NCBI GenBank assembly: GCA_900155495.1
Contig: FTLJ01000328.1
Location: forward strand, 1 to 11,889
Origin: Porogramme epimiltina
Lineage: Eukaryota; Basidiomycota; Agaricomycetes; Polyporales; Polyporaceae
Direction of reading: 5' to 3'
Length of the DNA stretch: 11,889 nt
Shown: positions 1 to 7,643 of the stretch, piece after piece
How the letters are laid out: each line of letters begins with the position of its first letter
How positions within the stretch are numbered: position 1 is the first letter of the stretch
Notes under the pieces: model-generated
What the model was told of the DNA's origin: nothing
Database searches by the model: none
Seen by the model: only the letters and a program-made list of their open reading frames with translations
Made by a program: the position numbers and the translations under genes

Positions 1-125
1 AGGGAAGGAGGGAGGGGACAACGAGGGAGGGTAGGTGCGTGGCGGAGGGAGGGGGGCGTCCGCTGCGTGCCGCGTGGTCAGGCGATCGATGGGGGGGAAG
101 GGGGTGAGACTGGGGGGTGGAGGCG
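1..125 (+). repeat. G-rich block with G-quadruplex potential
   Basis: The + strand carries repeated runs of three or more G. One set lies at about 10-31 (GGG and GGGG runs separated by 1 to 7 bases) and another at 91-117, with runs of seven, five and six G separated by 2 and 7 bases. Both fit the usual G3+N1-7 quadruplex pattern. The block is at the window edge, so it may continue to the left. Whether it folds, or marks a promoter, cannot be told from the sequence. No gene is seen in it. Confidence 0.6.
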
Positions 126-779
126 CCGTGTGCCGTGCGGCCGGCGAGACGTCCCGGGGAGGATGGGTCAGCCCTGCTGGCTCGTCTGGCTGGAGGTGCT
201 CTCGACTGGATAGGAGGGCGAGGCCTTGGGCGTGCGGGCGGCCGCGGCGACGCGGGAGGCAGGCACGCGAAGCCGCGGGGGCACGTCACATCCTCCCCTC
301 CTGGGCAGGGTGCCGAAGGCTCTCGACCTGGAAGACCCGGGCGGGGGCGACGGTCGTCGACGGGTGTGCTCCCATGCGTGTGTCGTCCCGCGGGCCATCG
401 GACGTGCCATGGGGCGAGCGAAGGGGCGACAACGAGGCGAGGATGTATTGTCGGGAGGCGGAACATGGGCGCTGGGTATAGGGGTGCTAGGTTGAGGAGG
501 AAGCGGGACTCACCCTCGTTATCGACGCATCCGCCCCGCCTCGCCTGCAGCTGCTGCCTACCGAACCGCCGCCCGCACACGCCTCCTTAACCGAGAACCG
601 CACTCGCGCCCCCGCCCGCCTTCCCGTGTCCATCGACCTTCGTTTGAGCGCCAATTGCGGCGACCGACGGCCCCGCGGCGGCGGCGGGGGGAGACGATGG
701 GCGCGCTCGCACGCACGGCGCACGGGGAGAGAAGAGAATGAAAAAAAGGACGATGCGGCGAGCACGCCCCCGCCTCCTC

Positions 780-785
780 TATAAA
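780..785 (+). promoter_or_regulatory. TATA-box-like TATAAA
   Basis: An exact TATAAA sits in an otherwise GC-rich region, just after a small A-rich patch at 736-750 and a CT-rich stretch at 768-779. That arrangement fits a fungal core promoter reading right. However, no convincing coding region follows within 1.5 kb, so it may be chance or drive a non-coding transcript. Confidence 0.25.
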
Positions 786-2332
786 CTGGTCGTGACGGCG
801 TCCGGGCGCGGGGGGTGACCCCTGGGCCTGAGTACGTACGCCCCTGGAGGACCGCGCTCTGCCCCTTGACGATCCGGGGGCACTGAGGGTCTAGGCACAC
901 ACGCGGCGGCGCAGTGGCCTCTGGGCACGCCCGCGTTTTACGGCTGCTCGCCGGACGAAGCCTCCCGCCCACCGCGGCGGCCCCGCCGTGCGCCGCGGCG
1001 AACCACCTAGGGATCGGGGGGCGCGCCGCCGCCTGGACGGGCTGCACTACTGCTGCCGCCGCCGCTCGCCAAGTTGGCGAGGGGCAGGTCCGCGCGAGTG
1101 ATCGGTCCCCGGCCCAGGCGCGCGTGCGGGAGGCGCCGGGGCCGGGAAAGGCAAGGGGCCCCGGGGGGCGGGCCGGGTAGACGCCAGGGGCTGGAGCGTG
1201 GCGGGCGGTCAGAAGGGGCGTCGTCGAAGGTCAGGGACGGCCAGCGCATCTGAACCGCATCTGAAGCGCAGGGATGTCGCTCGAATTCCGCCGCACGCGA
1301 GTGATCCCTGATCGTGCCTCGCGCGAGCGAATGCGCCCCGTTCTTGCCTCGGGCTCGGGCTGCTCGCGACTGCGTCCGCGGGCGCGTCTTCTCAGCATTG
1401 GCGCAGCGCGGAGCGGCCGGTTGGCGCGTACGTTACGGGCGACGTAGCGAGCGGCAGAGCACATGGGCGCGCGGTCTGCGAGGACGTTCGGTGCTGCGGC
1501 GGGAAAAGGAATCGGCGCGTTGTGTGTGTGCTGGCTGTTTGTTGTGCGAGTGGGGGACGCAAGACCGCGTACGGAGGCGTATGTTCGCGTCGGACGATCT
1601 CAAACACATCTCGGATGGGCAGGTCGTGCGTGGCGCGATGACGCAGGAGCGCGTGGACAGGGTTCACGGGAGGGCGGGAAACGGTTTTGGCGGGGGGTCT
1701 GGGAGAAGGCGTCCGGTGGAATGTCTGATTCGGTGGTGCTCGTCTGACGGAGGCGGGGGAATGACAGACAGGGCTTTGACCAACGGTTTGGCGCGGGTGC
1801 GCGTGAACGGGTTAGGACGCGAAGCTCGGGACGCGAGAACTGGGAAAGACGCGAGAACGCAGGGGACGCGTTTCACGGGGCGTGCGCCGCGGCGCTGCTG
1901 CGTGCAGGCCTGCGGCCGTCGTGGACGTCGACCGTGGACGTTCTCTGGCGCGCCACGGAGATAGGTCGACGACGGGAGGCCAGCGCACGATGGGCTGCCG
2001 CGCAGCAGCGACTCGGCCGGAGCGGGCGGGCTTGTGTGCGGGCGGGCGGGTGGGGGCGCATCAGGAGGGATGGGTGTCTATCAGGTGGTGGGCCATCGGG
2101 GTCAGGACTCGGCTCCCATCCACATTGACAGATTCGCTCTAGCGCCATCGGCGGCCATCCGCCCATCCGAGCCTCTTGCCAGCGTGCAGACGTCTGCACA
2201 GAGCGTGCGGGCTGCACTCGCCGCCAGACCCGCGCGCGGCGATCGCCCTGGAGTGGGGAGACGGACGGCGGGAGGTGCCGAGGGCGGGGCTGGTTGACGC
2301 GGACGATGGAGACAGGCGTGCGGACGTGGGGC

Positions 2333-2349
2333 GGAGGAGGAGGAGGAGG
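2333..2349 (+). repeat. (GGA)5 microsatellite in a purine tract
   Basis: Five GGA units plus GG are followed by more purine-rich sequence to about 2363. It is a simple trinucleotide repeat outside any supported gene. Purine tracts of this type can form triplex or quadruplex structures, but nothing here shows that this one does. Confidence 0.8.
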
Positions 2350-3808
2350 TGGAAGAGGAAGCACAGCCGTGGGTGTGCGCGTGCCTTGCTCAGCCGCCGG
2401 GAACGCTCGGTTGGGCCGATCCCCGCCGTGCCTGGCACACCTTATCCAGATCAGCGAGCTCCACTCCCCCGCCCCGCCTTTCTCACCCCGCCCCGCCGCC
2501 GCGCCCTGCCCAGCGCCCCTCGCCGGTGGCCTCTACTCACCGCCGCGCGAACTGGGTGGAGCCACCCCGAGCGCGCTGGCCGCACGAGGCGCGCAGGTGC
2601 GCGAACGCGGCGGGGCCCGTACGAGGCTCGAGCCGGCAGAAGAGGCGTGTGCTGGGAGTTCATATTCCAGGGAGCCGGGTGTACGCTCCGAGCCGCGTTC
2701 GCAGCCTTCTGTGCTGGTGGGGGACAGCGTGCCGCCCCCTGGACCATAGACGGGGTCCGAGGGGCACCAGCGGACGGCGTCGCGGCGAGGGCTTCGCGGG
2801 GGTGTCGTAACGCTCGAAATACCGTAAAGACCGGCGTGCCTGGGCTTTGTGCCCTGCGTGGGCGTCGTCTGCGATCCGCGGGCGCGGCGGGAAGAGGTGG
2901 AGCTGGTCGACGTGGCCGCACCGCGCGCGTGCGCTTGTCCGAGGAAGCAGCGGGCGACGTCCATCGACGTTCTCTCTTCGCGAGCCAAAGCGGCGCCTGT
3001 TTCCAGCACAAGGCCCCTCCCTGTCCCAGCAGCTCCAGCCCTTCCGGCGATTTCCACCCCTTTCGTACGCTTACTCGCCAGTTCAACTGCACCCGCTAGG
3101 CTCTCGGGCCCGAACGCCAGCCCCTCTCCGTCCTCCTCTCTGCCCGTGCCCGCGAGGTGCCGCCGCCTGCGTGCGAAAAGTTTACAGCGTCCGCATCACA
3201 CGAGCGCCCGCGCCCGCCGGACGGGGAAAACGCGCACGCTGGCGGGAAGCAGTCCGACCCCACCTGACCTCCACCGCGCGGCGGCCACACAGGCGTACAC
3301 ACGCCCATACGTCCGGTCCTCCTCTTTGTGTATTGTGCGGCCATTACATACGCCGTCCGACGCAGTTGCTTGTATGAAGCACCGCCGGTCCAGAGGGGAA
3401 GGCACCCATGTGTCTCCTCCCGGCCCGGCGGCACGCAAGATCTCGAATCGTATGTTAGCTTTCAGGCACCCCTGGAAGGACCGCGCGAAGGCGCGCGCGC
3501 GGTGCGCGCCTGCTCCGTCCTGGGCCCAGCAAGGTGCAGACACGGACACGCGGGACGCGCTTCGGGTGGGAACCCCCCGCGGCCGCACCCCTCGCGCGCG
3601 CACGCACTGGTCGCGGTCGCGGCGCGCGCGAAGCGGGACGGGACGCGCAGGGCGGCCGGCGCGCGACTTTGGCTTTGATCGACATTGAGTACGGGGCAGC
3701 CGCGGGCGGGGAAGGCGGTAGAGGGGGGCGGTCCGTCCGTGTCCCCCGCCTGCGTTAACAGGTGCGTGCGCTCTCTGCGCCACACACGGGTGCGCTCCTA
3801 GTGCGCCC

Positions 3809-3826
3809 GACCGCGACCGCGACCGC
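3809..3826 (+). repeat. (GACCGC)3 hexanucleotide repeat
   Basis: Three perfect tandem copies of GACCGC lie in non-coding sequence. This is an ordinary short tandem repeat with no visible partner or function. Confidence 0.8.
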
Positions 3827-4340
3827 GGCATCTGGCCCGCGACCCGTGCCTCGCCGTACGGATCTTTCGCCGGTGCTGTGATAGGCAGCCTCGCCGCCGG
3901 TGGCGTGCCCATTCCATCCGCGGCGGGCGTGGAATGCACGACGTCCAATGTGGTACTTAGACACGACGCTGGACGCGAGTCGGCCACAGGCGTGTTACGC
4001 GAGGAGGGGGGCGCGCCGCGCGACGTAAACCACGTACCTTCGGCGGCGTCCCCGCCGGGGGCATCGAGCCGAACAAGGACGCATAAAACAAGCAATAGGC
4101 AGCAATCCGACAAGGGCGCGCCTCGTTCGGGCTCAAAGCCAGCGCTGCGTGACATCGCCCGCCGCCGCGGACGGGCGCGCGCCAACGCGCGATCGAGAGC
4201 CCCGCTAGGCGCGCAGATCGCGATAGGGCCCATCGCATTCCGCCCGAGGCGTAGTGGAGCGGGTGCTGCGCACGGCACTGCTACACGCTCGGGCTTCAGC
4301 TTCCGCGCGCACGGGCGAGCGCGATGTCAACGGGCCCGCC

Positions 4341-4356
4341 ATGCATGCATGCATGC
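4341..4356. repeat. (ATGC)4 self-complementary repeat
   Basis: Four perfect tandem copies of ATGC, containing overlapping GCATGC and ATGCAT palindromes, so each strand can fold on itself. A 12-nt perfect palindrome (CGCGCTAGCGCG, 4378-4389) lies 22 nt further on. Both are in sequence with no supported gene. Confidence 0.85.
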
Positions 4357-5447
4357 ACGCCCGCCGGCGAATATGCGCGCGCTAGCGCGTCCGCGCTGTC
4401 CGGGCGCGCGCGTCGATCAGGGCCAGGCCCCCCGACGTCGAGGCGGCAGCGGGTGCGCGGGCGAGCGAATGAGCGAACGACCAAGCACGCTCGGAAGAGC
4501 GTTCGACGCGCCCTCGCCCTGGGGCTTCCAGCACGCCGGATTAGCAGTGCGTGCCTGTCCGCCGCGCCCTGTCCGCGTTCTCTCTCTCTCGCGCCTTCCT
4601 CCGGGGTCGAGTGGGGTGGGTGCGCCCTGGGGCTAGACCGCCGTTCTGGAGAGGCACCTGCGCGTGTGGGGGCAGCGTCGCGGGTGCAGAGAGCTCGGTG
4701 CGTAATGTCCGTGCGGGGCGGTCTGCATGCGTGCGCGGCGTGTGTGTGCGCGGGGCTCGAATCCCGCTCTCGCGTCGATTGAATATCGCAGTGGGCCTGC
4801 CGCTGCTGGCGAGGCACCGCGCGCGTGCCGTCTCGTAGGAGAGAACCAGGTGTCCGGCGTCTCTGTCAGTGTGTGTGGATTCAGGGGCCAGAGAAGGCTA
4901 TAGACTATATCGGCCGCCCCTGGCGTTCGAGAATGGGAAAAGAAAAGGCGCGGGGGAAGAGCGCGTATAGTGGGCATTCATTTGCTGCACTCGTGCACGA
5001 CGGACAAGGCGCAGGCAGGGATGGCCGCCGCGGAAGATCTGGCATGTCGCGAGACGACGTCTGGGCTGACAGACGGATCGATCCCGCCTGCACCCGGGCT
5101 CACTCCGCGCCGTGCGGAACGCCGTAGATGAGCGGGCGGGCGCAGTGGAGAGCGAACTCCTGGACCGCAGCACGTCGAGTACACAACAGCCAGACGCGTT
5201 TTGAGGAGAAACAGGATGGATGGGGAAGCGTTGGGGGGAGAAACAGGTGACGGGGGCCGGAGGGAGAGGGTGGGAGCGCCGGTCGGGGATCAGTGATTCT
5301 GGACGTGTGCGAATCAGCAGGCGCGGACGCACGGTGGCCGTGTATGGAGAGGAAGGCCCGGGAGAGGGCGCGGGCGGTGGGATGCGTTTCGAGACGACGT
5401 GAGCGTCCGTGCGGCGTGCCGTGATTTCTTGTTCTCGTTCACTTCCT

Positions 5448-5467
5448 GGGACGTCTTGGGACGTCTT
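5448..5467 (+). repeat. Tandem pair of GGGACGTCTT
   Basis: Two exact, adjacent copies of a 10-nt unit, each containing the palindrome GACGTC. Short CGCACGGA repeats follow within 25 nt. This is a local tandem duplication outside any supported gene. GACGTC is the core of bZIP half-site pairs, but the flanks do not complete a CRE. Confidence 0.75.
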
Positions 5468-5949
5468 CCGCACGCACGGACGCACGGACGGGCTCGGGCT
5501 GGGTCTGGGCGTGGGCGATGGCCGGCGGGCGATCGAAGGCGGCGAGGAATGGGACGGAGGGCGCGAGATCGCGCGAGATGGGCCCGATTCGGATTGGGAT
5601 CGGTGCTGGGCGCCGCCTGCCGGCTTCGGACGCGCGCGCGGGACGGCTGATGGAGATGGAGATGTCTGCCTGCGCAGCTGGTGCGGCCCGCCCGATGCAC
5701 CCATGGCCCGTGAGCCATGCTGACGGGAGAGCGTGATTGTGGACGCGGACGTCCTCTTCCGCCCGCTGCGTAAGCTCCAGCGCCCGGCCCTCAGGGTCGT
5801 TCGGCACGGCCGTGCGACCGCGTCCGTTTGCTCGAACGGTGGCCGCTGGGAACGGGCGCTGAGAACGGGCGAGGTCAGAGGACGCGGGCAGCCTCGCTCG
5901 CAGGGGCTGGCAGGGCAGGACGCCGGGGGAGCGCCCGGCGGTCGAGAGA

Positions 5950-6115
5950 CTCGCGGCAAGCACCGGCCATGGCCCCCCGGGATCCCCGACGGCTCATCCG
6001 TTCCTCCGCCTCGCCCACTTCAGATCCAGCCCTCCCGTCCATCTCCCCCCACGTGCGCTCTCCGTCTCAGCCTCCTCATTGGCTGCCCATGCCACGCGTC
6101 ACAGCCACCAAGGGG
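5950..6115 (+). promoter_or_regulatory. Candidate promoter block with CACGTG, CCAAT and STRE-like sites
   Basis: A C/T-rich stretch on the + strand (about 5985-6075) contains the E-box CACGTG at 6050-6055. An inverted CCAAT (ATTGG) follows at 6078-6082, ACGCGT at 6094-6099 and AGGGG at 6111-6115. CT-rich DNA upstream of transcription starts is common in fungi. A short AT-rich patch (AAGTTAAATTTATTG, 6301-6315) lies further on. If it serves the zinc-finger gene, the leader would exceed 1.3 kb, or be spliced. Each site alone is likely by chance in 12 kb; the clustering is the only argument. Confidence 0.3.
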
Positions 6116-7213
6116 CGAGAACGCTCGAGGACCCCGACCCGCCGGCGCCGCCTCCGCCTCGTCCTCCCGCCCGCCGTTGGTGCCGACACCACGGCGGGCG
6201 CGCGACGGACGCGGCGGGCTGCAAATGGCCTCGGCCTGGCCATCCTGGGCGACGGATGCGCTCTCCCTCCAGGCGGGCGGAACGGGCGAAACCAAGTGCC
6301 AAGTTAAATTTATTGCTCTGCAAACGCTAGCGCGGTCGGGCCTGGCCCCGCGCAGGCTCGCCGATCCATATGCGCCGACGGCGAGAGCCTAACTGCCTCC
6401 GCCGCTGCCAGCCGTCGTCCGCGCGATAGCAGACGGGCCAGACAGCGCACAAATCGACTCGGGGCTTGCGGCGCCGGGTCGACGCGCTGATGGACGAAGA
6501 AGAGCCTGGGCGGAAGGGGGCCCGCGTCCGGTGTTTGCGCACGATTGTGTGGGCACGCACGGCCGCGGACTGGGGCATACTTGCGTGCGGAGCGCGCGAA
6601 CGCGCGAGCGAACTGGTGCGTGGGTGCGCAGGGCGGATCCGTACATCGCGATACACAGATCTCAGGCAATGAGAGAGGACGGGGGGTAGCGCACCGTGGG
6701 GTTGGATATATTGGAAGCTGGAGGCGTGATGGATGGACGGATAGGCCCACGGGGCGGGCGAGGCTCGGAGCTTGGTTGGGCAATCAGAGCTCGGAGGGGA
6801 ACCTTAATATCAGATACGGTTGCGATTCGACGCGGGTGCAGAGCACGGACGCGGACGCGGAGGGGTTCGCATGCGCAGAATAGCTGCTGGCGGTGCGAGG
6901 GGCCGGAGCTGGAGGAGGGGGGGAGCGGTGGAGGGAGCAGACTGCATGGGCACGCTCGGAGGGCTGTCAAGGGTGGGACTGTTCGGGCGAATGCGAGGAA
7001 CGGCACGGACAAGGCATGGAATTCACGGGGCGGGGCGTGACAAGGTTTTGTGTGGGTGAGAGGCGGAGAGGACGGCGCGTTCTCACCGGGCGCGGCGCGG
7101 CGCGGGCACAGAAGGCGCAGGCCGCGGGCGGGGCGTCCAAGGACGAGGAGGATGGGCAGCTGGCCCGCTGTGCACGGCGGCGAGCATCGTCGGACCGCGG
7201 CCGGTGGGGAAAG
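6116..7213. other. G-rich stretch upstream of the zinc-finger gene, no supported gene
   Basis: The + strand is strongly G-rich from about 6440 to 7440, switching to C-rich at about 7500-7650 where the zinc-finger gene begins. No plus-strand gene is visible. On the minus strand a stop-free frame covers about 6662-7489 but contains no ATG, so it is not called as a gene; it is discussed under findings. Another ATTGG lies at 6710-6714. Confidence 0.4.
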
Positions 7214-7240
7214 ATTGGCCGGAATCGGCGTGGGCACGTG
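7214..7240. promoter_or_regulatory. CCAAT box (minus strand) next to an E-box
   Basis: ATTGG at 7214-7218 is followed 16 nt later by CACGTG at 7235-7240. This repeats the E-box/ATTGG pairing seen at 6050-6082, in the opposite order. CACGTG is bound by bHLH factors and CCAAT by the Hap complex in fungi. Binding here is only inferred from the short consensus matches. Confidence 0.3.
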
Positions 7241-7467
7241 GAGATAGGCCAGTGATTCACCGAGGCGAGATCGATCAGGGAAGAGGACGGACGTGCGGGA
7301 GGCGCCGGGGGACGCATGGACGGGGACGCGTGGATGCGAGACGATCTGGCGGTGGAGCGGGAGTGATTCGAGCGGCGGCTGTGGGGGGTGGGTAAAGGGA
7401 TCAGGGCGGGCGGACGGGAGCGAGTCGACACGGGCCACGGTGCACGGCCGTAAGACGGGGACGAGCG

Positions 7468-7604
7468 TATGTTCTGATATGTTTTGACGTCAAACGGGGG
7501 CGGACAAAGTCCTTCTAGATTCGGTACCGGCGCAAGTGCCTGGCCCGACCGAGCGGGTGCGTTTTCAATCTCCGCCGCAGAAAGTGCCTTAATTGAGATT
7601 TCAG
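7468..7604 (+). other. Possible intron in the 5' leader
   Basis: GTATGT at 7468 is a strong fungal donor, identical to the one used by the coding intron. TTTCAG ending at 7604 is a good acceptor, preceded by CTTAATT, a plausible branch region 12-18 nt upstream. The span is 137 nt, similar to the 166-nt coding intron. If spliced, it lies wholly in the leader, because the frame after 7604 does not extend the protein with recognisable sequence and the best start is at 7644. The competing reading is that this DNA is promoter, since it also holds a palindromic CRE. Both cannot be true for the same transcript start. Confidence 0.35.
7483..7494. promoter_or_regulatory. Palindromic CRE, TTTGACGTCAAA
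   Basis: A perfect 12-nt palindrome containing the full 8-nt CRE TGACGTCA (7485-7492), about 150 nt upstream of the start codon. Full CREs are bound by ATF/CREB-type bZIP proteins, which in fungi include Atf1-like stress regulators. This suggests stress or cAMP/MAPK-linked control of the zinc-finger gene, or of a divergent transcript. Binding is inferred. If the stretch is transcribed and spliced out, the site would be intronic. Confidence 0.5.
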
Positions 7605-7643
7605 GCACCTTTTAGGTTGGCTCTCTGCCGCTTCCAACGGGCC

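Larger units (their letters stand above)
126..5949. other. Long stretch with no supported gene
   Basis: I see no gene here that I can support. Open frames of up to about 360 codons occur on both strands (for example 3196-4278 and 4898-5959 on the minus strand and 2176-3099 on the plus strand), but at this GC content stops are rare. Their translations are dominated by Arg, Pro, Ala and Gly, contain scattered Cys and Trp, and show no domain, signal peptide or membrane segment. The strand composition alternates between G-rich blocks (for example 1-480, 5020-5720) and C/T-rich blocks (490-620, 2455-2530, 3000-3150). Short exons of a spliced gene or a non-coding RNA could be missed by eye. Confidence 0.5.

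Noticed and set aside
482..514. GTGAGT donor on the minus strand (509-514) followed by CTCAAC and CTAG, resembling a tiny intron
   Set aside because: The span is only about 30 nt, too short for a spliceosomal intron, and no coding exons flank it.
2176..3099. 307-codon open frame on the plus strand
   Set aside because: Arg/Gly-rich with no domain, overlapped by several other open frames. No sign of a real gene.
841..3486. Near-identical words CCCCTGGAGGACCGCGC (841-857) and CCCCTGGAAGGACCGCGC (3469-3486)
   Set aside because: They differ by one inserted base, flanks are unrelated and there are only two copies. Most likely chance in GC-rich DNA, not a dispersed element.
3196..4278. 360-codon open frame on the minus strand
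   Set aside because: Arg/Ala/Cys-rich translation with no domain and no splice support. Frames of this length are expected occasionally in 65-70% GC non-coding DNA.
4679..4774. tRNA-like fold: a GCTCGAAT loop in a GCGGG/CCCGC stem, with CGCGGGT and TCTCGCG able to pair at the ends
   Set aside because: The T-loop has 8 bases and lacks the invariant TTC, no proper D-arm or anticodon arm forms between the ends, and the A-box is absent. The pairing is expected by chance at this GC content.
4898..5959. 353-codon open frame on the minus strand
   Set aside because: Ser/Pro/Arg-rich with no recognisable motif, and another minus-strand frame is open over much of it. Treated as compositional.
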